Source: Mycobacterium sp. WUMAC-067
GTDB lineage: Bacteria; Actinomycetota; Actinomycetes; Mycobacteriales; Mycobacteriaceae
Assembly (NCBI RefSeq): GCF_020217485.1
Contig: NZ_JAEKMI010000015.1
Location: 62,001 to 126,000 of the forward strand
Direction of reading: 5' to 3'
DNA: 64,000 nt
The position numbers and the translations under genes were made by a program. Below the pieces are notes generated by a model. That model was not told the DNA's origin and searched no databases. It saw only the letters and a list, made by a program, of their open reading frames with translations. Positions 32,559-41,711 of this stretch are shown here, one piece after another (position 1 is the stretch's first letter; each line of letters starts with the position of its first letter).

Positions 32559-33725
32559 ATGAGCGCGAACCCGGCAGTCTCTGGCCCCGACGCAACCGTC
32601 AACCCAAAGCGGCGAGGACCGGGGCGCTCGACGCTCGCCCAGGTGTTCGACACCCGAAACAACGCACTGAACGTTTGGCGACTGGTGCTGGCGTCCGGCG
32701 TCATCCTGCAACACTCCTGGTTCCTCACCGGCCGCAAGATCTACCCACCGGTGGAACAGCTGCTCACGCAGTTCTGGGTGGACGGATTCTTCGCGATATC
32801 GGGGTTCCTCATCACGGCGAGCTGGGTGCGCAATCCGCGGCTTCGCGAATACTTCGTCGCCCGCGTTCTTCGGATTTTTCCGGGCCTGTGGGTCTGCGTG
32901 GCCGTGGTGGCTTTCGTCATTGCCCCGCTGGGCGTGGCGATCCCGGGGGGCTCGGCCGCCAAGCTGCTGTTGTCTACCGCGCCGATCGAGTACGTGCTGA
33001 ACAACGCCGTGTTGAACGTGTATCACACCGGCATCGACGGAACGCCCCGAAACGTCCCCTTCCCGGGCGTGTGGGACGGCGTGCTGTGGACCCTCGTTTT
33101 CGAATTCCTCTGCTACATCGCCATCGCTATTGCCGGCGTGGCCGGACTCCTCAAACGCCGCTGGCCCGCTCCGGTGGTGTTCGCACTGTTCTTGGTGGCC
33201 GCGGCGCTCGTTTCGTACCCGGTGGGCGCGGTGGAGACGCTCCCGCAGATGATCACGCGGTTCGCCCTCGTCTTCGCCGCCGGCGCGGTCCTACATCAAT
33301 TCCAGGATTTGATTCCCGCCCGATGGTCACTTGTTGCCGTGAGCGCGGCCATCGTGGTGGTGGCCGGCTTGCTGGTGCCGAACTATCGAGTCCTCGCCGC
33401 CCTCCCGCTGGCCTACGCCGTCGTCGTTTCGGGGGCGCTGATCCACAACCAGCGCATGCGTTTACGTACGGACCTGTCCTACGGCGTGTACATCTACGCG
33501 TGGCCCATGCAGCAGCTGTTGGTGATCTGCGGGCTGGGCTTCCTGCCTCCCGTCGCGTTCGCCGTGGTCGCCGCCGTCGCGACCCTGCCACTGGCCGCAC
33601 TGAGCTGGTTCCTGGTGGAAAAGCGCGCGCTTGCGCTCAAGTCCCGCTTCAAGCGCAAAGCGCGTGAATGGGACGGCGTGGTCGCTGACGCACAACCGTC
33701 CGCGCACACCGTCACCGGCGACTGA
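32559..33725 (+). CDS. acyltransferase 3 family membrane O-acyltransferase
   Basis: The 388-aa polytopic protein is of the Acyl_transf_3 family, with ten or so hydrophobic segments and the family start region NALNVWRLVLASGVILQHSW, in which the family's conserved His is placed in the first span. FFAISGFLI and LRIFPGLWVC are typical. Such enzymes O-acetylate sugars from the cytosolic acetyl-CoA pool. In GPL loci an Atf enzyme acetylates the 6-deoxytalose, so an Atf-like role is plausible. The ATG at 32559 is preferred over the GTG at 32523. It is the first gene of the envelope glycolipid region, in the same direction as the sulfotransferases. Confidence 0.85.
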   Translation: MSANPAVSGPDATVNPKRRGPGRSTLAQVFDTRNNALNVWRLVLASGVILQHSWFLTGRKIYPPVEQLLTQFWVDGFFAISGFLITASWVRNPRLREYFVARVLRIFPGLWVCVAVVAFVIAPLGVAIPGGSAAKLLLSTAPIEYVLNNAVLNVYHTGIDGTPRNVPFPGVWDGVLWTLVFEFLCYIAIAIAGVAGLLKRRWPAPVVFALFLVAAALVSYPVGAVETLPQMITRFALVFAAGAVLHQFQDLIPARWSLVAVSAAIVVVAGLLVPNYRVLAALPLAYAVVVSGALIHNQRMRLRTDLSYGVYIYAWPMQQLLVICGLGFLPPVAFAVVAAVATLPLAALSWFLVEKRALALKSRFKRKAREWDGVVADAQPSAHTVTGD

Positions 33726-33945
33726 GTCGCGGATTCCGCGCCGCACGACACTCAATCTCACCTTTACCGTGAGATAAAGTCGTCCAGACCAAACGATTAA
33801 TGCGCGTTGCTGTAGGCACCTCTTGGTCGGCGACGGCGTTGCCGGAAGCGCGTATTTGAACTTTGCCCCGCAAATTGCAAATTCATGCATAATGACCCGT
33901 GATCCCGGGGGCCGCATGACGCGCAACTGAAAGTGTGGGCCACCG

Positions 33946-34956
33946 ATGACAGCTCCCCGGACCAGCCAACCCGCCGATCTCCCAGAGTCATCCGCCGGCC
34001 AAGCAACCGCCGTCCGTCCGGTTGCGCTGTTCGTGCTGGGAATGGCGAGGTCCGGGACGTCGGCGCTGACCCGGGTCTTGTCGCTGTGCGGCAGCACGCT
34101 GCCGGCCGGAATGTGCGGCGCCGACGGCAACAACCCGCGCGGTTATTGGGAGCCACGCGCCGCGATCATGCTCAACGAAACGATCATGCGCCGCCACGGC
34201 AGCAACTGGTACGACCCGACGCTTCGCCTGCAGGAGGAGTGCGCGTTCGGCGCCGAAGAGAAGGCGGCCTGCATCGCGGAGATCGCGGCGTATCTGGGCA
34301 CACTGCCGACGGCGCCGCTGGTGGTCATCAAGGAGCCGAGGATCACGGCGCTGTCCGGCCTCTGGTTCGAGGCGGCGCGCCAGGTCGGCTTCGACATCGC
34401 CGCCGTGATTGCGGTGCGCCACCCGCAAGAGGTTGTCGCCTCGGCGGCGAAATACGTGGACACCTCGCCGGAGCTGTCGAGCGCCTTGTGGCTCAAATAC
34501 AACCTGCTCGCCGAGCGGCACACCCGCGGTATGCCGCGCGTGTTCGTCGACTACGGCAACCTCCTCGACGACTGGAAACGAGAGGTGAAGCGCATTGCCG
34601 CCACGCTGGAAATCGATTTGGACGCCGTCGACGAAAGCGCCGTCGAGGAGTTTCTCACCCCCGAACTTCGACGCCAGCGATACGGCGGCCCGGTGGCGGA
34701 CCATTTCGGCGCGGACTGGATCTCCGCCGTCTATGAGGCACTGCGCGGAGCCGCGCAGGACTTCCCCCTGCACGTAGCGACCCTGGACCGGGTTTTCGAG
34801 TCGTATCAGGCGGGCGAGCGTGATTTCCGCATGGCGTTCACGGAATTCCACGCCCGCACCAACAGCTTGGTTCGCCGGGTGTTCAGGCCGTTCATCGTGA
34901 AGCGGATCCTCGAGGTCGCCGCGATGGTGCACCGGCGCCGGGGAGCCTGGGCGTAG
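33946..34956 (+). CDS. sulfotransferase-family protein, copy 1
   Basis: The 336-aa protein has the 5'-phosphosulfate-binding loop of PAPS-dependent sulfotransferases, LGMARSGTSALTRVL (about residue 27-41), and a 3'-phosphate region around VIAVRHPQEVVAS (about 162-174). It would transfer sulfate from PAPS to a hydroxyl of a glycolipid. No signal peptide, so it acts in the cytosol. It is a clear paralogue of the next gene (same length, very similar throughout). The acceptor is unknown; in this locus a GPL sugar or peptide hydroxyl is the natural guess. The ribosome-binding site is weak. Confidence 0.82.
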   Translation: MTAPRTSQPADLPESSAGQATAVRPVALFVLGMARSGTSALTRVLSLCGSTLPAGMCGADGNNPRGYWEPRAAIMLNETIMRRHGSNWYDPTLRLQEECAFGAEEKAACIAEIAAYLGTLPTAPLVVIKEPRITALSGLWFEAARQVGFDIAAVIAVRHPQEVVASAAKYVDTSPELSSALWLKYNLLAERHTRGMPRVFVDYGNLLDDWKREVKRIAATLEIDLDAVDESAVEEFLTPELRRQRYGGPVADHFGADWISAVYEALRGAAQDFPLHVATLDRVFESYQAGERDFRMAFTEFHARTNSLVRRVFRPFIVKRILEVAAMVHRRRGAWA

Positions 34957-35312
34957 ACAAAAGACTCCAAAGATTAAGTACGCAAAACAGTTTCGTAAAA
35001 GCGCCGCCTGGATCGTGTGGTCGGGTTATAGTCCTTAGCGGGCGCAATGATTGATGGTTCTCACCGGGGGGCAGAAGTTGCCGGTCACAAGTCAAGCCTG
35101 ACTCCGCAAGAGGAGTGCGGTATCGCCTTCTCTTTGCCAAAGTCGTTGAGCAGGCTGTGATTTGGTCTCTGACATCGTGGCACGCGCGACGGTGTCAATT
35201 TCGAACGGTTGCTGCGCGTTGATCGCGCGTACACCACCTCGGAAACCCCTGGATATCAACCGAACTCCGAAAGTCGCCCACGTGCGCGACCAGTGAAAGG
35301 TTTGGATTCGCG
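34957..35312. other. intergenic region between the paired sulfotransferases
   Basis: 356 bp with no gene. It contains an unusual G-run, CACCGGGGGGCAG (about 35064-35076), similar to GGGGGCAG just before the methyltransferase start at 37730 and ACCGGGGGGCTAG near 40108. No terminator hairpin was recognised. Confidence 0.4.
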
Positions 35313-36323
35313 ATGAGATTGGCCCGCATCACCAAGCCCGTCGAAAACGCCTTGACTTCCCCCAACCAGGTCGGCTCCGGGAACCGCCCGGTCGCCCTCT
35401 TCGTGCTGGGACCGCAACGGTCGGGAACATCGGCGCTCACCCGGGTGCTCTCGCTGTGCGGTGGCACGCTGCCGGCCGCGATGCTGGGCGCCGACGCCAA
35501 CAATCCGCTCGGGTATTGGGAACCGCGAGCGGCCATCTCGCTCAACGAAACGATCCTGCGCCGTCTCGGGACCAATTGGTACGACCCCTCACTTCGCTTT
35601 CTCGATCGAGGTTCGCCCGACAAGGAAAGCAAGGCCTGCATCGCCAAAGTCGCCGAATATCTGTCCACGCTGCCGGCGGCGCCGCTCGTGGTGATCAAAG
35701 AACCGAGGATCACGACACTGTCCAACCTGTGGTTCGAGGCGGCGCGCATGGCGGGGTTCGACGTCGCCTCGGTGATCGCGGTACGTCATCCGCAAGAGGT
35801 CATTTCGTCGATCGCCAAGGCCTGGCACGTCTCGCCCGCGCTCGCGAGCGCCTTGTGGTTGAAATGCAACATCCTGGCCGAACGAAATTCACGCGGCGTA
35901 CCGCGGGTTTTCGTCGACTACGCGAACCTCCTCGACGACTGGCGCCGGGAGATGAAGCGCATCTCCGCGGAACTGCCGGTCGAATTGCATGCCCAGGACG
36001 AGGACGCCGTTGAGGAGTTCCTCACCCCTGGTCTGCATCGGCAGCGGCACTGCGGCCCGGTGACGGATCTTTTCGGCGCCGATTGGATTTCCACGATCTA
36101 CGAAGCGCTTCGCGAGGCCGCACAGGACGACCCCATCGACACGTCAACGTTGGACCGCGTTTTCGAGTCCTACCGGGCGAGCGAGCGTGATTTCCGTAAG
36201 GCGTACGAGGATTTTCACGGCTTGTCCAACAGCATGCTGTTCCGCGTTTTCCGGCCGGCCATCGCGAGGCCGGTGATGGAGGTCGTCGCACTGGCCCACC
36301 GGCACAGGGGGACTTGGGCGTAG
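35313..36323 (+). CDS. sulfotransferase-family protein, copy 2
   Basis: The 336-aa paralogue of the preceding gene has the PAPS loop LGPQRSGTSALTRVL (Arg/Ser/Gly/Thr conserved) and VIAVRHPQEVISS. A GAAAGG ribosome-binding site precedes the ATG by about 14 bp. Divergence from copy 1 is concentrated at the N-terminus and in the middle (about residues 85-100), where acceptor specificity usually lies, so the copies may sulfate different positions. Tandem duplication is evident. The pathway assignment (sulfated GPL or another sulfolipid) is inference. Confidence 0.82.
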   Translation: MRLARITKPVENALTSPNQVGSGNRPVALFVLGPQRSGTSALTRVLSLCGGTLPAAMLGADANNPLGYWEPRAAISLNETILRRLGTNWYDPSLRFLDRGSPDKESKACIAKVAEYLSTLPAAPLVVIKEPRITTLSNLWFEAARMAGFDVASVIAVRHPQEVISSIAKAWHVSPALASALWLKCNILAERNSRGVPRVFVDYANLLDDWRREMKRISAELPVELHAQDEDAVEEFLTPGLHRQRHCGPVTDLFGADWISTIYEALREAAQDDPIDTSTLDRVFESYRASERDFRKAYEDFHGLSNSMLFRVFRPAIARPVMEVVALAHRHRGTWA

Positions 36324-36483
36324 CGCCTTTTCGTGCATGTGGCGCGCCCCGCTGCGCCGGCGATCTGCTTGGCAGAATCGTCGGATGCGGCGGTCAGTGC
36401 CCGATATGATCGACCGGATGGCGATCTCGGCGAGTGTGCCGATCGCATATTTTCTTCAGCATCCGAACGGAAGGCGTCGATTC

Positions 36484-37599
36484 GTGTCAGCGTCCGTGCT
36501 CATCACCGGTGGGGCGGGATTCATCGGGTCGGCGCTCGCCCGTCGTCTCATCGAGGCCGGATACGACGTCGCCGTGATGGACGTGCTGCATCCACAGGTG
36601 CACGGGGGAGATCGGCCGATCGAGCTGCCGGAGTCGGTGCGGTTGTTCACCGGGGACGTCACGCACGCGCCCGACTTCGACGCGGTGCTGCGGTTGTTCC
36701 GTCCGTCCCAGGTCGTCCACCTGGCCGCCGAGACGGGCACCGCGCAATCGCTGTCCGAGGCGACGCGGCACGGCTCGGTGAACGTCGTGGGAACCACCCA
36801 GCTTCTCGACGCCTTGAGCCGCTCGGGACACGTGCCCGAACAACTCGTCCTGGCGTCATCGAGGGCGGTGTACGGCGAGGGCTCATGGCAGTCCGGCTCG
36901 CAGATCTTCTACCCGCGACCCCGCAGCCACGCGCAACTCGTCGCGGGTCTCTGGGATCCGCAAGGCCCCGCGGGTGAAGAGGCGGTGCCGCTGCCGAGCC
37001 GCGCCGACCGAACCGAACCCCGGCCCACCAACGTCTACGCCGCGACCAAACTCGCCCAAGAGCACCTGTTGGCCGCGTGGACGTCCGCGCACGACACCAA
37101 CCTCAGCGTGCTGCGTTTGCAGAACGTCTACGGTCCCGGCCAGTCGCTGACCAATTCGTACACCGGGATCGTCGCCCTCTTCGCGCGGCTGGCGCGCCAG
37201 GGGCTTGCGTTGGAGGTATACGAAGACGGCCGCATCGTGCGCGATTTCGTCTACATCGACGCCGTCGTCGATGCCCTCTTCGCGGCGGTCCAGCGCCCGG
37301 CAACCCAGCCGCGCTGCCTCGACATCGGGTCCGGCCAGGCCACCACCATCCACGAGTTGGCCAACAAGATCGCCGCCATGTGCGGCGCGCCCGAACCGAC
37401 CGTCGTCGCGAAATTCCGCGACGGCGATGTACGCGCCGCGAGCTGCGACATCGAGCCGGCGATCAACGAGCTCGGCTGGCGCCCCGCGGGGTCGCTCGAT
37501 GACGGTTTGCGCGCGCTGCTCGACTGGATCGCCGAACGGCCCGAGGCCGCGTCGAACGAATCCGGCCGTCGCGTCGTGGAACAGGCGGGACAGCGCTAA
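36484..37599 (+). CDS. NAD-dependent sugar epimerase (dTDP-rhamnose 4-epimerase-like)
   Basis: The 371-aa extended-SDR nucleotide-sugar enzyme has the NAD loop ITGGAGFIGSALA at the N-terminus, the Ser of ASSRAVYGEG and the YAATK catalytic Tyr/Lys. The stretch NVYGPGQSLTNSYTGIVALFA followed by VRDFVYIDAVVDAL closely resembles WbiB-type dTDP-L-rhamnose 4-epimerases, which make dTDP-6-deoxy-L-talose. That sugar is the one attached to D-alloThr of GPL, so the assignment suits the locus. The GTG at 36484 (VSASVLITGG) is chosen because the SDR fold begins there; upstream in-frame starts exist. It is probably co-transcribed with the methyltransferase downstream. Confidence 0.75.
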   Translation: MSASVLITGGAGFIGSALARRLIEAGYDVAVMDVLHPQVHGGDRPIELPESVRLFTGDVTHAPDFDAVLRLFRPSQVVHLAAETGTAQSLSEATRHGSVNVVGTTQLLDALSRSGHVPEQLVLASSRAVYGEGSWQSGSQIFYPRPRSHAQLVAGLWDPQGPAGEEAVPLPSRADRTEPRPTNVYAATKLAQEHLLAAWTSAHDTNLSVLRLQNVYGPGQSLTNSYTGIVALFARLARQGLALEVYEDGRIVRDFVYIDAVVDALFAAVQRPATQPRCLDIGSGQATTIHELANKIAAMCGAPEPTVVAKFRDGDVRAASCDIEPAINELGWRPAGSLDDGLRALLDWIAERPEAASNESGRRVVEQAGQR

Positions 37600-37729
37600 G
37601 AGGTCCGGCCTGGAGCGGCTGGCGGTAGCCGAAGCAGTGCTTTTTTACGCCTATGATGGTTGCTACTCCCCGGTAGGGGCAGGGACGGATCACTCACCGC
37701 CAGTCTTTCATTTGAACCAGGGGGCAGCC

Positions 37730-38557
37730 TTGACCGTGACCGATCGTGACATGCGGTCTCCGTTCCTCGATACCCGATCCGCGTATCTTGACCTGCTGCG
37801 ACGTAACCTCACCCGGTACGGCAGCGACGAGTTGGTGCCGGTGGGCTGGGACCGTCTGGGGCGCCGTCTCTTCAGCACCCGCAGCCTGATGCTGGTCCGC
37901 AAGCGTCCGTTCAACGAGCACGCGCGGAAGTTGGGCCTGGATTGGCCGGCCGACGCACTGACGATGATCGGCATGCAGCGGTTGACCAGCCTGCAGCGCT
38001 GCGTGGAGACGGTTCTGACGGAAGACGTCCCCGGTGACCTGGTCGAGTGCGGGGTGTGGCGTGGTGGGGCGTCGATTCTGATGCGCGCCGTGTTGTCCGC
38101 CTACGGGGACGAGAAGCGATCCGTGTGGCTATGCGATTCATTCGAAGGGGTGCCGCCACCGGACGCCGCGCACTACGAAGCGGACAAAGGCATCAATTTG
38201 CATCGCGCCGCCGGGGTGCTCGCGGTATCCGAAGCGCAGGTCAGGGCCAATTTCGAACACTACGGGCTGCTCGATGACCGCGTTCGTTTCGTTCCGGGGT
38301 GGTTCAAGGACACGCTGCAGGGTGCGCCGATCGACCGCATTTCCGTCCTGCGGCTCGATGGTGACCTTTATGAATCGACGATCCAGGCCCTCGATGCCCT
38401 CTACCCGCGACTCTCGTCGGGCGGGTATTGCATCATCGACGATTACCACGCCATCGACGCATGTCGGCAGGCCGTAGCGGATTACCGCACGGCTCACGGC
38501 GTCACCGCAGAGATCGAGGAAATCGACGGCACCGGCGTGCTGTGGCGCAAGCCGTGA
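37730..38557 (+). CDS. TylF/MycF-type sugar O-methyltransferase, copy 1
   Basis: The 275-aa SAM-dependent macrocin-O-methyltransferase family protein methylates a deoxysugar hydroxyl. Motifs seen: GDLVECGVWRGGASILMRAVL (SAM loop), WLCDSFEGVPPPD, VLRLDGDLYESTIQALDALYPRL and CIIDDYHAI (Asp metal ligands). The TTG at 37730 is preferred because the paralogue at 41712 aligns from the same TTG (LTVTD versus LAVTD) and both have a G-run just upstream. In GPL loci these enzymes (mtf/rmt genes) methylate rhamnose or fucose; the position methylated here cannot be told. Confidence 0.85.
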   Translation: MTVTDRDMRSPFLDTRSAYLDLLRRNLTRYGSDELVPVGWDRLGRRLFSTRSLMLVRKRPFNEHARKLGLDWPADALTMIGMQRLTSLQRCVETVLTEDVPGDLVECGVWRGGASILMRAVLSAYGDEKRSVWLCDSFEGVPPPDAAHYEADKGINLHRAAGVLAVSEAQVRANFEHYGLLDDRVRFVPGWFKDTLQGAPIDRISVLRLDGDLYESTIQALDALYPRLSSGGYCIIDDYHAIDACRQAVADYRTAHGVTAEIEEIDGTGVLWRKP

Positions 38558-38649
38558 CGATCGCGCAAACCGGTCCAGTGGGGATTCGGCGCTATTTAAA
38601 GTGATCGGTGCATCACCGTGATGGCGCAACCGAAGGGCTTTGATCCGCG

Positions 38650-39918
38650 ATGAAATGTGTGCTCGCCAGCTATGGAACGCGCGGCGATATCGAGCCTTCC
38701 GTGGTTGTCGCCCGTGAACTGCAGCGCAGAGGGCATGACATGGTCATGGCCGTCCCGCCCGACTCGGTGAGCTTCACCGAAGCGGCGGGTCTGACCGCGG
38801 TCCCTTACGGGCTGGAATCGCAGGCCTGGCTGGACGTCTACCGCAACTTCTGGACCTCGTTCTTCCGCGGATTCTGGAAGATCCAGGAGATGCGCGGCAT
38901 GTGGCGCGAGATGTGGGATCTCAGTGACCAGTGCTGGGCGCAGATGAACACCACGCTGATGTCGCTGGCGGACGGCGCCGACCTGCTGTTCGCCGGGCAG
39001 AGTTACCAGGAGACCGCCGCCAACGTCGCGGAGTATTACGACCTTCCGCTGGCCACGCTGCATCACGTCCCCATGCGGCCCAACGGCCAGGTCGTTTCGA
39101 TGCTGCCGCCGCCGCTGGCCCGCTCGGCAATGACGGCGTTCGACTGGTACTGCTGGCGCCTGAACAAAAAGGTCGAGGACACCCAGCGCCGGGAACTCGG
39201 GCTGCCGAAGGCGACAGCGCCGTCACCGCGGCGGATCGCCGACCGCGGATCGCTGGAAATCCAGGCCTACGACGAGGCCTGTTTTCCCGGGCTGGCCGAC
39301 GAATGGGCGAAATGGGACGGCCTGCGACCCTTTGTCGGCACGCTGACGATGGAGCTGACCACCGAGGCCGACGACGACGTGATGTCCTGGATCCACGCGG
39401 GGACACCGCCGATCTGCTTCGGATTCGGCAGCATGCCGGTCGAATCTCCGGCCGACACCGTCGACATGATCAGCTCCGCCTGCACGCAGCTGGGCGAGCG
39501 GGCGTTGCTCTGCGCCGGCAGGAGCGACTTCAGCGGCGTCCCCCTTCCCGATCACGTCAAGGTGGTGGGCCCGGTGAACTATGCGACGATCTTTCCCGCC
39601 TGCCGCGCGGTCGTTCATCACGGCGGCTCGGGAACCACCGCGGCCAGCCTGCGCGCCGGGGTCCCCACGCTGATCCTGTCGATGGACGCCAACCAGACCA
39701 TCTGGGGCGCTCAGCTCAAACGGCTGAAAGTTGGTACCACACGGCGATTTTCGGCCACCGATCGCAAATCACTAGTGGGGGATCTGAGCCGGATCCTCGC
39801 CCCGGATTACGCCCGGCGCGCTCGCGAGATCGCCGCCCGGATGACCAAGCCGGCGGACAGTGTCATCAAGGCCGCCGACGTCGTGGAGCAGTTCGTCAGC
39901 TCGCGGAGTCGCGCCTGA
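38650..39918 (+). CDS. GT1-family glycosyltransferase (GPL GtfA/GtfB/RtfA type), copy 1
   Basis: The 422-aa GT-B enzyme begins MKCVLASYGTRGDIEPSV, the hallmark start of mycobacterial GPL glycosyltransferases related to vancosaminyl transferases. The C-terminal nucleotide-sugar site is FPACRAVVHHGGSGTTAASLRAG, and CFGFGSMPVESPADT opens that domain. It would transfer a dTDP-activated 6-deoxyhexose to the lipopeptide or to the first sugar. It forms a close pair with the next GT1 gene. Three GT1 genes in the window equal the number needed for the GPL core (6-deoxytalose, rhamnose on alaninol, rhamnose on talose), but individual roles are not resolved. Confidence 0.88.
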   Translation: MKCVLASYGTRGDIEPSVVVARELQRRGHDMVMAVPPDSVSFTEAAGLTAVPYGLESQAWLDVYRNFWTSFFRGFWKIQEMRGMWREMWDLSDQCWAQMNTTLMSLADGADLLFAGQSYQETAANVAEYYDLPLATLHHVPMRPNGQVVSMLPPPLARSAMTAFDWYCWRLNKKVEDTQRRELGLPKATAPSPRRIADRGSLEIQAYDEACFPGLADEWAKWDGLRPFVGTLTMELTTEADDDVMSWIHAGTPPICFGFGSMPVESPADTVDMISSACTQLGERALLCAGRSDFSGVPLPDHVKVVGPVNYATIFPACRAVVHHGGSGTTAASLRAGVPTLILSMDANQTIWGAQLKRLKVGTTRRFSATDRKSLVGDLSRILAPDYARRAREIAARMTKPADSVIKAADVVEQFVSSRSRA

Positions 39919-40327
39919 TCGTCCGGCCGGCTCATGGCAGTTGTACTGGGGAAACGGCCAAATCCGGTGGCCTTTCGGCGTACGCAGGCAACCGGTACGA
40001 CTTCTCGCTTTTCAAGACACGATGTGGATCGTCTGGCACACTGACGTGAGAACAGGCGACGACGCCCGGGGGTCGGCCATACCTGCCCAAGGGTCGTCAT
40101 CTCGACTACCGGGGGGCTAGGGCGATGAGGTTGGCTTCGTCGCACTCGGCTCGCCGGTGCGCGTACTATCCCGCTCGGGCGCGGGCCCTCAAATCCATTG
40201 CGAAACAACGACAACCAAATGCCTCTGACGAAACCACGGGACCAATGGCGGGCCGCAGATTACCGAGCGGAAACGCCGCAGTCAAAGTTGCCCGTGCCGT
40301 CGGAGATTGATTAAGGTAACAGTCGCG
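39919..40327. other. intergenic region between two GT1 genes
   Basis: 409 bp without a supported gene. It carries a G-run ACCGGGGGGCTAGGG (about 40107-40121) like those at 35066 and 37721. It may contain a promoter for the second GT1 gene; no other signal was recognised. Confidence 0.4.
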
Positions 40328-41614
40328 ATGAAATTTGCTGTGGCAAGCTATGGGACGCGTGGCGATATCGAGCCTTGCCTCACCATCGGTCGTGAGCTGA
40401 TACGCAGAGGCCACTCGGTACGCATGGCCGTGCCGCCCAATCTTGTCGATCTGGCCGAGGAGGCCGGTGTCCCGGCGATCCCGTACGGGCCGGATATGCA
40501 TGACTTTTGGAGCGACGAGTTCATCCGCGACTTCTTCAAGAATTTCCTCCGGGGCCCGGTCAAGTTGATACGGGAAGCCTGGGAACCGGTACTGAAGAAC
40601 TGGCAGGAAATGAGCTCGGCGCTGATGTCGGTGGGCGCCGGAGCCGATTTGCTGTTCACCGGGCAGCTCTACCAGGATTTGGCGATCAACGTCGCCGACT
40701 ATTACGGCATCCCGATGGCCACATTGCACTACATCCCGATGCGGCCCAACGGCCAGGTTGTTCCGGGGGTGCCCGGGCCCATGGTCCGCACCGGAATGGC
40801 CGTGTACGACTGGATGTGCTGGCGGATGAACAAGAAGGCCGAGGATCGTCAGCGGCGCGAGCTCGGCCTCCCCACCGCAACGGTGGCCTCGCCGCGGCGG
40901 ATCGCCGAGCGGGGGTCGCTGGAAATCCAGGCCTACGACGACGTTTGCTTCCCCGGACTGGCCCACGAATGGGCGAAGTGGGGTGGTCAGCGGCCGTTTG
41001 TGGGCTCGCTGACCATGGAACTGACGACCGAATGCGACGACGAGGTGTTGGGGTGGATCGCCCAGGGCACCCCTCCGATCTGCTTCGGCTTCGGCAGCAT
41101 GCCGGTCGCCGAGTCGCCCGCCGACACGGTGAGAATGATCGGCGCCGCCTGCGCGGAGCTGGGGGAGCGGGCGTTGATCTGCTCCGGCTGGAGCGACTTC
41201 AGCGACGTTCCCCACCTGGATCACGTCAAGGTCGTCGGCGTGGTCAACTACACGAAAATCTTTCCCGCCTGTCGCGCGGTCGTTCATCACGGTGGCTCGG
41301 GCACCACGGCCGCCGGCCTGCGCGCGGGGATCCCCTCGCTGATCCTCTGGACGGCAGGCGACCAGCCGATGTGGGGGTCGCGCGTCAAACACCTGAAGGT
41401 CGGCACATCCCGACGGTTCTCGAGCTCCACCCCCGAAACTCTGATTGCCGATCTGCGGACGATCCTTGCCCCGGAGTACGCCACCCGCGCCCGTGAACTG
41501 GCGACCCGGATGACCAAACCCGCCGAGAGCGCAGGGCGCGCCGTCGATCTGCTGGAAGAATTCGCTCGTTCGGGGCGCTGTGTTCCCGGGGTATCGACAG
41601 AGCGAAGTCGCTGA
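40328..41614 (+). CDS. GT1-family glycosyltransferase (GPL type), copy 2
   Basis: The 428-aa paralogue of the preceding gene begins MKFAVASYGTRGDIEPCL and contains CFGFGSMPVAESPADT and ACRAVVHHGGSGTTAAGLRAG for nucleotide-sugar binding. The ATG at 40328 aligns with the start of copy 1 (both GCGATGAAAT); an ATG at 40307 is possible. It is followed by the second TylF-type methyltransferase, so the region reads MT-GT-GT-MT, as if a glycosyltransferase/methyltransferase unit had been duplicated. Acceptor and donor are unknown. Confidence 0.88.
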   Translation: MKFAVASYGTRGDIEPCLTIGRELIRRGHSVRMAVPPNLVDLAEEAGVPAIPYGPDMHDFWSDEFIRDFFKNFLRGPVKLIREAWEPVLKNWQEMSSALMSVGAGADLLFTGQLYQDLAINVADYYGIPMATLHYIPMRPNGQVVPGVPGPMVRTGMAVYDWMCWRMNKKAEDRQRRELGLPTATVASPRRIAERGSLEIQAYDDVCFPGLAHEWAKWGGQRPFVGSLTMELTTECDDEVLGWIAQGTPPICFGFGSMPVAESPADTVRMIGAACAELGERALICSGWSDFSDVPHLDHVKVVGVVNYTKIFPACRAVVHHGGSGTTAAGLRAGIPSLILWTAGDQPMWGSRVKHLKVGTSRRFSSSTPETLIADLRTILAPEYATRARELATRMTKPAESAGRAVDLLEEFARSGRCVPGVSTERSR

Positions 41615-41711
41615 GCAGACGGTGACGGATACACTGCGAAACGCATTGATGGCATCGAGGGACGTCTAGGCTCTCTACCGGTATTACTGGCACGCGGAGT
41701 TGGGGGTAGTT

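Noticed and set aside
35066..35105. Possible decayed methyltransferase start (TTG-CCG-GTC-ACA..) after a G-run
   Set aside because: Only seven codons before a stop; the resemblance to the TTG starts at 37730 and 41712 is too short.
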